Below the pieces are notes generated by a model that saw only the letters and a program-made list of their open reading frames with translations, was not told where the DNA came from and did not search any database. A stretch of 64,000 bases of DNA from assembly GCF_010501055.1 (NCBI RefSeq), contig NZ_QVMO01000001.1, forward strand, positions 1 to 64,000, in the 5' to 3' direction. This document shows, in pieces, positions 53,812-61,325 of the stretch. Within the stretch, counting starts at the first letter, position 1, and the number at the start of each line of letters is the position of its first letter. The translations under genes and the position numbers were made by a program. This DNA comes from Dysgonomonas sp. 521. Lineage in GTDB: Bacteria > Bacteroidota > Bacteroidia > Bacteroidales > Dysgonomonadaceae.

Positions 53812-54416
53812 GCTATTTTTTCGTTTAAATTTTGTGTGTTCCATATTTCAATCAGACAACAGCACCATTCAGACGGATTCAAGAAACGTTTCCCTTTCCT
53901 GATTTCATAATGTAAATGGCTGCCTGTTGCTATTCCCGTATTACCCACACAAGCAATCTGTGTAGTAATACTAACCGAATCCCCTATATTTACCATTATC
54001 TTACTCAAATGAGCATAGAATGAATGAAAATTACCTGCGTGTTCAATCTCAATGTAATTCCCATATCCCGAACAATAGCCCTTACGAACTACTCTCCCGT
54101 TGCCACTGGCATACACGGGAGTACCCTTTGGTTTGGCTATATCAATTCCTGTATGAAATTTTCGCCTTTTATAAATAGGATGATAACGCATACCAAAGCC
54201 CGATGAAATTCGTAACGGCTTTTTAATCGGAAAAACTACGGGATAGTCGGATAATTCTTCGATAGTCATTTGCATTGAATCGGCTATTCGTTGAAACTCT
54301 TTTGCAGAATAAGCCTGTTCCGTACATTTTTCTATTTCCGATTTTCTGTTTGGTTGTCCCCATGCAGTTAAATGAAGCAACGCAATGAAGAATGTTATTA
54401 TATATTTCATAATCAA
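53808..54416 (-). CDS. M23-family peptidoglycan endopeptidase
   Basis: A 202-residue exported metallopeptidase; the signal peptide ends near AWGQ (residue 21). The LytM zinc site is complete: H88 and D92 (HTGIDIAKP), H136 (FYAHLS) and H167/H169 (GSHLHYEI). Residues 40-60 resemble a short helix preceding the catalytic domain. It sits where CTnDOT-type elements carry a lysozyme-like gene, so it probably opens the cell wall for the conjugation machine. Translation is coupled to the PH-domain gene. Confidence 0.88.
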   Translation of the reverse strand: MIMKYIITFFIALLHLTAWGQPNRKSEIEKCTEQAYSAKEFQRIADSMQMTIEELSDYPVVFPIKKPLRISSGFGMRYHPIYKRRKFHTGIDIAKPKGTPVYASGNGRVVRKGYCSGYGNYIEIEHAGNFHSFYAHLSKIMVNIGDSVSITTQIACVGNTGIATGSHLHYEIRKGKRFLNPSEWCCCLIEIWNTQNLNEKIA

Positions 54417-54429
54417 TCTGTAAATACAG

Positions 54430-54456
54430 TAAGTACCCGAATTGCTCCGGGTACTT
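54430..54456. terminator. Perfect hairpin between traQ and the M23 gene
   Basis: AAGTACCCG and CGGGTACTT pair perfectly across an 8-base loop. In the minus direction it is followed by ACTGTATTT rather than a strong T run, so it may attenuate, stabilise the transcript or terminate weakly. Confidence 0.5.
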
Positions 54457-54459
54457 TAC

Positions 54460-54570
54460 TTATTCAACTTCTTTTCCCCACAGCTCTATATCTGTCGGAG
54501 CATTATTCAACGTATGGGCTATCCATAGCCAGCAAAGGGCGTTGAACACGATATAACCGCATAAAATCAT
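54460..54570 (-). CDS. Possible small membrane protein overlapping the traQ end
   Basis: In the frame next to traQ, 36 codons from an ATG at 54570 read MILCGYIVFNALCWLWIAHTL then NNAPTDIELWGKEVE to a TAA at 54460. This is a clear transmembrane helix with a polar tail, and the frame reads further upstream as KIWFHKKYQA before a TAG at about 54605. The traQ frame over the same bases looks less like protein. Either a small gene with an unclear start or a frameshift near 54600 is possible. Confidence 0.35.
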   Translation of the reverse strand: MILCGYIVFNALCWLWIAHTLNNAPTDIELWGKEVE

Positions 54571-55036
54571 TGCCTGATATTTTTTGTGAAACCATATTTT
54601 CTTCTACATCATCGTCTTCATCCCCCCTGTCATTTTGCCAACTGAATGTTTTCTGCACGACCTGACCGAATGAATCTTCTATATATATGTCGATAACCTG
54701 CTGATCCGTGCTGTGTGATGTGTAGTAAAGTCGGAATGTCGTTTTATCCAACGGGTACAGGTCATTCGGTAGAAATACCGTTCCGTCATCCATCCGCAGC
54801 TCGCCTTTCCCATCACTTTGGAAATACCTGATAAAGAACCGAGCCTGTTCATAGTCGCCTTCCTTTACCAGTTGGCATCGAATTTCCGCACTTTCGCCCT
54901 GAACGATTTTTTTCTGGACGGGCATAGTAACAAGATCAAATGAATAAACCTGCTGAACATCCAAATCGTCACTACAGGCACAGACTATTGCCGATAGCAA
55001 TAGCGTGTATAAAAAATATGCTAAGAACTTTTTCAT
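54503..55036 (-). CDS. traQ: Conjugal transfer protein TraQ (DUF3872)
   Basis: A 177-residue lipoprotein-like exported protein: the signal is followed by VCACSDD (Cys21). The DUF3872 domain spans about residues 30-130 (VTMPVQKKIVQGESAEIRCQLVKEGDY, FIRYFQSDGKGELRMDDG, YTSHSTDQQVIDIYIEDSFGQ). The residues after QNDRGDEDDD (about 143 on) are not typical and overlap a better-looking frame, so the true C-terminus may be nearer residue 143. It is in the transfer operon after the methyltransferase. Confidence 0.8.
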   Translation of the reverse strand: MKKFLAYFLYTLLLSAIVCACSDDLDVQQVYSFDLVTMPVQKKIVQGESAEIRCQLVKEGDYEQARFFIRYFQSDGKGELRMDDGTVFLPNDLYPLDKTTFRLYYTSHSTDQQVIDIYIEDSFGQVVQKTFSWQNDRGDEDDDVEENMVSQKISGNDFMRLYRVQRPLLAMDSPYVE

Positions 55037-55049
55037 TTTGAATTTACTT

Positions 55050-55520
55050 TTAGTTGTTTATTAAATAGAGAAATTTACCTTTTATCCGATTTCTTGAAAG
55101 TATTGCTGCATCTTCCTCTCCGTAGGCAACAAGCATGGAGCCGTTTCGAGGTTGTGTTCCCTTTGTTCCGTCAGGTTTGAAAAACTGGATTCTATTATAC
55201 AGGAACTTTACGGCAGTGGCATACTCAAACACAATATCATGAAACCATTTTGCTTCAATCTTTGAAAAAACTAAGGCTATACCCTGATTGTGTTCAGCCA
55301 TTTTTTTGAGAAAATCCTGCAATAACGGGTTAGAGTATGGCGGATTTAGCCAAATCCTACCGTGCCAATCCTGTATCAGTCCGTTCTCTTTTGCAGTATA
55401 TATTTTCTTTGCCGACTGGTTTAACCGAAATGCTTCTTCCGAAGATGACGGATCTAAATCAAATTCTCCCAAAGAATGAATAATCTCCGGTGGGGTATAC
55501 CATTCATCATTTTCTTTCAT
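55050..55520 (-). CDS. Phage-type DNA N6-adenine methyltransferase (Dam_2-like)
   Basis: A 156-residue methyltransferase of the phage N-6-adenine type. The substrate-side motif WYTPPEIIHSLGEFDLDP opens the protein; the catalytic NPPY is at residues 59-62; a VFSKIEAKWFHDIV strand and RIQFFKPDG follow. It lies between traO and traQ on the transfer strand (gaps of 4 and 13 bases), where CTnDOT has the primase-like TraP. It may mark element DNA against host restriction in a new cell; that role is inferred. Confidence 0.85.
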   Translation of the reverse strand: MKENDEWYTPPEIIHSLGEFDLDPSSSEEAFRLNQSAKKIYTAKENGLIQDWHGRIWLNPPYSNPLLQDFLKKMAEHNQGIALVFSKIEAKWFHDIVFEYATAVKFLYNRIQFFKPDGTKGTQPRNGSMLVAYGEEDAAILSRNRIKGKFLYLINN

Positions 55521-55524
55521 GGCA

Positions 55525-56109
55525 CTAATTGATTATAAATTTCAGTCCCAATCCGAACTGGGTATGGAAATGTCCCGTCGATGTTCCCCACAACACCCGC
55601 TCACGAGCAGTCAGGAGTAACACCACACGGTCGGATAGATATGTTTCCATTTCCAACGTAATAGCACCACCATAAATAAAACTGTCTTTGTTCCGGAGCG
55701 TGGAGCCGTCAAAAAGCGTTTTTTCTCCCCAGTTACTTGTTTCGTATCCGGCGAGTGCAGATCCGCCCAAAGAAAAAAGAACAACCTTATTGCGGTCTGA
55801 TAAGAATTTTAGGTAATAACCACCCTCTGCCGTAAACTGGCTGACAGGTATCCTGTCTTCCTTATAGGGGTAGTATTTATTCAGGAACTCTGCACCAAAT
55901 ACCCACTTATTAGCATGTTTGGTATAGGTGGCCATAGATAACCCGAAATAATACCCCAGTTCATTCTTTTTATCCGACGAATGGAATCCGTCTACCATTC
56001 CACCTGTTACCTGAATGCCCTGCATTCCCGGTAAACAACGCTGTGCGTGGGCTTGGTCTGCAAAGACCAGGCACAGCACAAACGTTAGTATAAGTAATAG
56101 CCGTTTCAT
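55525..56109 (-). CDS. traO: Conjugal transfer protein TraO
   Basis: A 194-residue exported protein; the signal peptide ends near AHAQ (residue 22). Alternating strands (GMQGIQVTGGMVDGFH, YYFGLSMATYTKHANKWVFGAEFLNKYYPYKE, VLFSLGGSALAGYETSN, TLEMETYLSDRVVLLLTARERVLWGTS) form a small outer-membrane barrel. This is the TraO family of Bacteroides elements. It is 2 bases downstream of traN. Confidence 0.88.
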   Translation of the reverse strand: MKRLLLILTFVLCLVFADQAHAQRCLPGMQGIQVTGGMVDGFHSSDKKNELGYYFGLSMATYTKHANKWVFGAEFLNKYYPYKEDRIPVSQFTAEGGYYLKFLSDRNKVVLFSLGGSALAGYETSNWGEKTLFDGSTLRNKDSFIYGGAITLEMETYLSDRVVLLLTARERVLWGTSTGHFHTQFGLGLKFIIN

Positions 56110-56111
56110 GG

Positions 56112-57047
56112 TTATTTAACTTTCAGTTCATTAATAACTTTGGCTCTTACGAGGTCGGCATTTTCAACCACGAACGACTGATGCCGTCCGCCCTCTTTTT
56201 CATTCAGTTCAATGATAAGGTGCTTATCATCCGGAATAGTGAACTTCGGCAGGGTAAACACTACACGTTCTGTTTTCTTGCCCCCTACCAACGTCAGGTT
56301 ATTGTGTGCCCTTAGTGGGATAATTACCTGTTCCTGAATGGCGGTACGTTTCGCCACTTTCTTATCAACTATTTTGAACGTAATATAATCTACGTCAAAC
56401 GGCACATTGGATGAGTTTTTGAGTTGCATATGGAAATAAAGCAATCCGTTGTGCGTATAAACCCCTTTGAGCGTGTATTGTATGCCAAACCTTTTACTGC
56501 CGATATGCTTTATTTCCCGATTATCGTTTTTGTAAATGGACTTCATAATGAGTTTAACCAGTAACGGCGATTCGCTACCCAATTCTCTCATATATATTTC
56601 CATTGCGTTATTCGGGCGGTTTACGGCTTCTCCATCGTGGATGAAGTCGGTCATTTCGACACTCAACTTTACAGGCTCATCGGCATATTTCACGTTGAAC
56701 GTATAATATGCACCGTCTTCGGTAATAACCGCCAGATTGCTTTCCCGTGAAAAATCACGCAGGGCGGCTTTTACACGGAGTACATTTTCCGCTCCGTCTG
56801 CTTTGGCTGCCAACAGGTCGGCAGAACCTAAGTCCACATAGCGGATAGCCGAAGGGAAGATGATATGCACTGTCTTACTGAAAGTAACTTCCAGTGCATA
56901 CGGCGGTATCATCCGGTTAAAGGTCAGCGGTCGTGTCAGACCTTCAAAATAATCGCCCGTAGAGGGATTGGTGGAAACTTCGTGTTCCTGTGCGTTGGCG
57001 GTAAATACACATACAGATACCGCAATCATTAAAAGAAATCGTTTCAT
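56112..57047 (-). CDS. traN: Conjugal transfer protein TraN (DUF4138)
   Basis: A 311-residue exported protein; the signal ends NAQ (residue 19). DUF4138 features: TRPLTFNRMIPPYALEVTFSKTVHIIFPSAIRYVDLGS near 38-77, later KLIMKSIYKNDNREIKHIGSKRFGIQYTLKGVY and a final LTLVGGKKTERVVFTLP. It is thought to be a VirB9-like periplasmic or outer-membrane part of the mating channel. It follows traM by 70 bases. Confidence 0.92.
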   Translation of the reverse strand: MKRFLLMIAVSVCVFTANAQEHEVSTNPSTGDYFEGLTRPLTFNRMIPPYALEVTFSKTVHIIFPSAIRYVDLGSADLLAAKADGAENVLRVKAALRDFSRESNLAVITEDGAYYTFNVKYADEPVKLSVEMTDFIHDGEAVNRPNNAMEIYMRELGSESPLLVKLIMKSIYKNDNREIKHIGSKRFGIQYTLKGVYTHNGLLYFHMQLKNSSNVPFDVDYITFKIVDKKVAKRTAIQEQVIIPLRAHNNLTLVGGKKTERVVFTLPKFTIPDDKHLIIELNEKEGGRHQSFVVENADLVRAKVINELKVK

Positions 57048-57117
57048 ACGAAAATTGTTTTAATTGTTAATTACTATTGGATTTTTTTAGTGGTGGGCTT
57101 TCGCCCTGATTGTTTTT

Positions 57118-58437
57118 TTATGCTTTAGGGAGTAACAAGACCTTGTAACCTGCTTTCAGTGTAACTTTTACCTCACGCATTTTCTTACTGAAAAATTGCG
57201 ATGTCCCTTGAATCAGACTTCGCCCTAAATCGGCTGCAAGCTGTGAACCTGCATCGTCTGTTATGGTTATGCTACTGCCCATCGACGTACCCATATTAGC
57301 GGCAATTTCTTTAGCTGCATTGAGTTCGTCCGAGTTCGGAACGAAAATACCCTGCATACCGTCCATATCGTACACTTCCATTTCAACAGGTATCACATTA
57401 TCCGCATACTGGATTGAAGTAATGGTAATGTGCAGGCGTTCCCCGCCAATTTTTGCACTTCCTGTAAGAATGGTATTTGCAGGAATTAGCATATTTCCGG
57501 CTCGCATTGGTTCTGATAACCGTAGTTGCAATTCTTTTCCGTTGGAAATTGTTACAGTCTGATATACCGAAGCCCTGATGCTGTTTTTATCTATTATCGC
57601 TTCGTTTCCGGCAGCCGTGATAAATCCCATATTTCGGGGCTTACCGTATTGTTCTAAAAATTCATCATTATCCATTGGAGCAGCCAAAAGCGAAACCACG
57701 CTTTGATGTACCTGTGAAACAGGCTTCGGAACAACTTTCTCACGCATATCGGTCACTGGTGCTGTTTGAGCTTGTTCCTGTGTATTAGGCATATACTTCG
57801 CTGCAATCGCATAGGATTTTTCAATCAGTTCCAGTTGCTTGTCGGCTTCGGATTTTTCAGCCAGTTGCTTTTCCAATTCCTGAATGCGCCCTTCCATTTC
57901 AAGCTGTATTTGGTCGTTCGCTTTCGTTGTCGGTTGCTCGTACCAGTCATTTAACTGTCGGTTTACGTCCTGATAAGCACTTGCCGACGATTGGATTCCC
58001 GTTTGTGGAGTGCGATTATTACCCGGTACTTCCTGATTGTCGGACGGAATAGAAGTGTTTACTTCCTGTGCCTTACGGTTTTCTTCCTCTCCGAGCATAA
58101 AAGCGAAGTCTTGCAAATTCCGCATTTTTTCATTTTGCTTATTCAGCATGGCTTCCTGCTCATAAGCCGTCCGCTTATCCCCTACGATTGCTTCATCTTT
58201 GGGAATAGGCAGTTCGGAGTTGAAACCGTCGGGTTGCTGTTCGTCCTTATCTCCTGAAGGTGCAAAAATGAGCCACATTGACCCGATGAACAGCAAAACA
58301 AACAAGGGATAGATAAGCATCTTTTTCCGCTTCTGAATCTCTTGTGGGGTAAGCTCCTTTTTAGGCTTACTCTCTTTCTTTTTTTCGGTAACATCCGGTT
58401 TCGGTTCGTTACCTTCATTAGCATTACTCATAATCAA
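57118..58437 (-). CDS. traM: Conjugal transfer protein TraM
   Basis: A 439-residue VirB10-like protein. A Lys/Glu-rich cytoplasmic head (residues 1-40), one transmembrane helix (MLIYPLFVLLFIGSMWLIF, 39-58), a Gln-rich coiled linker (100-230) and a C-terminal beta domain (270-439) with IIDKNSIRASVYQTVTISNGKELQLRLSEPMRAGNMLIP and a final AGYKVLLLPKA. It spans the periplasm between inner- and outer-membrane parts of the channel. It overlaps traL by 14 bases; the third codon (58431) is an alternative start. Confidence 0.93.
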   Translation of the reverse strand: MIMSNANEGNEPKPDVTEKKKESKPKKELTPQEIQKRKKMLIYPLFVLLFIGSMWLIFAPSGDKDEQQPDGFNSELPIPKDEAIVGDKRTAYEQEAMLNKQNEKMRNLQDFAFMLGEEENRKAQEVNTSIPSDNQEVPGNNRTPQTGIQSSASAYQDVNRQLNDWYEQPTTKANDQIQLEMEGRIQELEKQLAEKSEADKQLELIEKSYAIAAKYMPNTQEQAQTAPVTDMREKVVPKPVSQVHQSVVSLLAAPMDNDEFLEQYGKPRNMGFITAAGNEAIIDKNSIRASVYQTVTISNGKELQLRLSEPMRAGNMLIPANTILTGSAKIGGERLHITITSIQYADNVIPVEMEVYDMDGMQGIFVPNSDELNAAKEIAANMGTSMGSSITITDDAGSQLAADLGRSLIQGTSQFFSKKMREVKVTLKAGYKVLLLPKA

Positions 58438-58702
58438 ATCTGTTTATTTGGTTTATACTATCTGTTTTTTGCGTATGTTCCAGTTCCAAGCGTTTGATAT
58501 GTTCTATCTGCATCTGTTCCTGACCGCTTTTCTTCCCCATATTATATATGGAAGAAACTGTCATGTAGATTGAACCCGCACCGAAGACAAAAAGCATTAC
58601 AAGGATTATGATAATCCGTCCGTCGGGCGTTATCTGCCCTAACAATGACCGCAGACCGTCTTCCACCCAGTCTCTTACGGCTGTAAGTTTATCCTTTATC
58701 AT
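58424..58702 (-). CDS. traL: Conjugal transfer protein TraL (DUF3989)
   Basis: A 92-residue protein with one transmembrane helix (ITPDGRIIIILVMLFVFGAGSIYM, residues 24-47) and polar ends (VRDWVEDGLRSLLG, then KRLELEHTQKTDSINQI). Size and layout match TraL/DUF3989. It lies between traK (3-base gap) and traM (overlap). Confidence 0.85.
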   Translation of the reverse strand: MIKDKLTAVRDWVEDGLRSLLGQITPDGRIIIILVMLFVFGAGSIYMTVSSIYNMGKKSGQEQMQIEHIKRLELEHTQKTDSINQINRFDYE

Positions 58703-58705
58703 GGC

Positions 58706-59329
58706 TTATCGGTCTATTGTTCGTAAATCCCTGTTTTCGATTATTTCAAAGCGTTCCATAGTGAAACCATGAGGGTTATTGTCACTTCTAACAGAGTTTA
58801 TCAGCTCACAGCGTGTAACAAGACTCCGCTCTGTTACATTACTAGCCCTGATAATCATTTGCCGGGCATAGGTTATCACCTTATAGGGATAAACATCAAG
58901 ATTACACGCCACAGAATCGATCTGAATAATTTGATTGATATTACTCGACACAATCCTGTTGTAGTAACCTTTTTCCTGCATATCCTGATAATAACGGAAA
59001 GCACTTTTGTCCACAAGAAAGAGTGCCCGGTTGATGTTTGATTCAATGGCACTTTTATCAGGGGATAAAGTGAAGAATAGTTCATGAAACCGCTTGATAT
59101 GCTCCCTTGCTTCCACTGGACGGTTTTGTGATAAGTCCTGTGAAAGAGCAAGCATAAGCGACTTCCCTTCATCCAAAACATAGATTTTCTGCCGTTGTGC
59201 TTCTGCGAAACTGAATGAGTTCCAGACTGCATATCCGGTAATTCCGGCGCACAGTACGACAAACACAATGGCGATAATCCTTATCTGCTTGAAACTTGTT
59301 TCAATATTTTTTAATGACTTAAATTCCAT
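58706..59329 (-). CDS. traK: Conjugal transfer protein TraK
   Basis: A 207-residue VirB8-like protein. A short cytoplasmic start (KSLKNIETSFKQ) precedes one helix (IRIIAIVFVVLCAGITGYAVW, residues 16-36), and then the soluble periplasmic domain (RPVEAREHIKRFHELFFTLSPDKSAIESNI and a final HGFTMERFEIIENRDL). It is in the middle of the transfer operon after traJ. Confidence 0.93.
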   Translation of the reverse strand: MEFKSLKNIETSFKQIRIIAIVFVVLCAGITGYAVWNSFSFAEAQRQKIYVLDEGKSLMLALSQDLSQNRPVEAREHIKRFHELFFTLSPDKSAIESNINRALFLVDKSAFRYYQDMQEKGYYNRIVSSNINQIIQIDSVACNLDVYPYKVITYARQMIIRASNVTERSLVTRCELINSVRSDNNPHGFTMERFEIIENRDLRTIDR

Positions 59330-59353
59330 TACTTTTTTAGTTTAATAAATTGA

Positions 59354-60340
59354 TTACTTACCAAGCAAGCGACCACCGACATTACCCGCTACCGAGCCAG
59401 CAACGCCTCCTGCAATACCGCCTGCCTTAGCTGCTGTTTTATTTACCGCACTTCCGTATGCACCTGCTCCGCCTGATTGGATAATCCAACCCGCAACACT
59501 CGGAATAGTGAAGTATCCGATAATTCCAATTATAAGGAATACAATATAGACACCATTTGAGCCGTCAGGGATATAGTTTGGATCTTGCAACAGGGCAATG
59601 TCCTGTTGAAGCATCAAAACCTGAATGCGTGCGAGAACCGAAGAAAATATATCCGAAATAGGTAACCACAGATAGACACTTATATAGCGTGCAAGCCATT
59701 GGGTCAGCGTTGCCTGAAATCCGTCATAAATGGAAAAGGCAAACGCGATAGGCCCCAGTATGGCAAGCACGACAAGAAAGAATGTCCGTATCGTATCTAT
59801 GACCAATGCGGAAGCATTGAACAGCAGTTCAAAAAAGTCCCTTATTACCTCCCTGAACCATGCCTTAATATCATACCAAAGCCGTTCGCCCCACATACAA
59901 ATTATTTCAGGCGTATCGGTAATACCGAGGTCTTTCATTTTTTGGTCGTACACTTCGTCATCAACAAGCCATGCTTTACCCTCACGAACACGAGCTTCAT
60001 ATTCCAACTGGTCTTTTTGCTGCTGATATGCTTTCATGTCGAGTGTCTGGGATTCCAAAATACCATTTGTGCCTTTCACAATGGGACTCATTACCGCATT
60101 GATAGTACCTAAAACTATGGTTGGGAAAAACATTATACATAGACCGATTGCAAAAGGACGGAGCAACGGAAATACGTCGATAGGTTCTGCACGGCTTAAT
60201 GCCTGCCATACTCTGTAAGCCACATAGAACAATGCACCCAGTCCTGCCAACCCTTTTGCAACCCCAATCATGTTGCTGCAAAGAGGTATCATGTCTTGGT
60301 ACAGATTCGCAAGAATCTGATGTAGATTATCAAAATTCAT
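59354..60340 (-). CDS. traJ: Conjugal transfer protein TraJ
   Basis: A 328-residue inner-membrane protein (VirB6-like) with about six helices, for example residues 25-45 (GVAKGLAGLGALFYVAYRVWQ), 57-80, 165-185 and 190-215 (TFFLVVLAILGPIAFAFSIYDG). The tail is Gly/Ala-rich (KTAAKAGGIAGGVAGSVAG). It sits between traI and traK. Confidence 0.92.
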   Translation of the reverse strand: MNFDNLHQILANLYQDMIPLCSNMIGVAKGLAGLGALFYVAYRVWQALSRAEPIDVFPLLRPFAIGLCIMFFPTIVLGTINAVMSPIVKGTNGILESQTLDMKAYQQQKDQLEYEARVREGKAWLVDDEVYDQKMKDLGITDTPEIICMWGERLWYDIKAWFREVIRDFFELLFNASALVIDTIRTFFLVVLAILGPIAFAFSIYDGFQATLTQWLARYISVYLWLPISDIFSSVLARIQVLMLQQDIALLQDPNYIPDGSNGVYIVFLIIGIIGYFTIPSVAGWIIQSGGAGAYGSAVNKTAAKAGGIAGGVAGSVAGNVGGRLLGK

Positions 60341-60360
60341 ATCTAACTACATTTATTTGA

Positions 60361-60981
60361 TTACCAATATCTTTCGGCAGGACTGCCATATAACGATAAT
60401 ACTCTGTCTGTATCGTTCTTTTCTTTGGCACGGATATACGAAACAGATATACTCTTTTGGGTATAATACTTCGTCAGGTTACGATAATCCAACATTTTGT
60501 TATAAATCTGGTCTATCGCATCCATACGTTCCTTATCAGATAGTGAAAGCCCATTACTTCCGGTAACAATGTTTTTCAAATCCGTTACCAATGCGCCCCC
60601 TTCTTCCAGTAGTTTAGCGTAACCTGTTGAGATTGCAGCCAGTTCATTCGGAGTAAAGTTTGGATCACCCACCATTTTGTTAAATCCGGTAACGTAGATA
60701 TCGGTAATCTCGCTTACCATTTCGATAGTCTTTTTTACCTTTCGGGCATCCTTAACCAGATTGTGAACGGACTTCAAAGCATCGTAATATTCTTTACCCT
60801 GTTTGTAGATTTTGATGCTTTCCTGTACGTTGTTTATCATGTTGGTAGCTGTTGTAGTTCCTTGCACTGCACTTACGATATTCTGTACAAGATTGGTCGG
60901 ATCAGTTACTACCCACTGTGCTTTCGCCTGAAAGGAGAATAGGCTAAGTGCCACTACAAGGCACATAAATATTCGTTTCAT
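60361..60981 (-). CDS. traI: Conjugal transfer protein TraI (DUF4141)
   Basis: A 206-residue exported protein. I start it at MKRIFMCLV (60981), which gives a normal signal peptide ending KAQ; the longer frame to 61089 runs into the preceding gene. The mature DUF4141 part reads WVVTDPTNLVQNIVSAVQGTTTATNMINNVQESIKIYKQGKEYYDAL, VirB5-like and helical. It is 20 bases upstream of traJ. Confidence 0.9.
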   Translation of the reverse strand: MKRIFMCLVVALSLFSFQAKAQWVVTDPTNLVQNIVSAVQGTTTATNMINNVQESIKIYKQGKEYYDALKSVHNLVKDARKVKKTIEMVSEITDIYVTGFNKMVGDPNFTPNELAAISTGYAKLLEEGGALVTDLKNIVTGSNGLSLSDKERMDAIDQIYNKMLDYRNLTKYYTQKSISVSYIRAKEKNDTDRVLSLYGSPAERYW

Positions 60982-61018
60982 ACTTTTTACTTTTAAATGA
61001 TTATTGATTTTGTGTACC

Positions 61019-61321
61019 TTAATCGTACACTCTTTTGTATTCGCCTTCGGTAGTAAGCAGAAGCATATCCCGCTCATCATCGTAGGCAATGCGTATCATA
61101 CCGTAGAAATAGAAAAAGGTAATCCCCCAGCTTTGGCATAAAGGGACGGTAAACGCCGTATCGTGTTTGTAAATAAACTGCAACCGGAATCGACTACCGT
61201 CATGGAATACTTTAAGTCCGGGGGAACCGCAAAGACTTTCCCATGTTCCGCATATCTCATAGATTGGAAATTGGGTACGCACTTGCAGTGCCGAATATGG
61301 CTTACTTGTTTTTCTTTTCAT
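61019..61321 (-). CDS. DUF3876 protein in the traG-traI interval
   Basis: A 100-residue protein if begun at MKRKTSKPYSALQ (61321), 4 bases after the traG stop with AGGAG correctly placed inside the end of traG; the longer frame is an artefact. The beta-rich body reads GTWESLCGSPGLKVFHDGSRFRLQFIYKHDTAF and ends in LLTTEGEYKRV, the DUF3876 pattern of Bacteroides elements. In CTnDOT-type operons a small gene (TraH position) is found here. Function unknown. Confidence 0.8.
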   Translation of the reverse strand: MKRKTSKPYSALQVRTQFPIYEICGTWESLCGSPGLKVFHDGSRFRLQFIYKHDTAFTVPLCQSWGITFFYFYGMIRIAYDDERDMLLLTTEGEYKRVYD

Positions 61322-61325
61322 GGCG

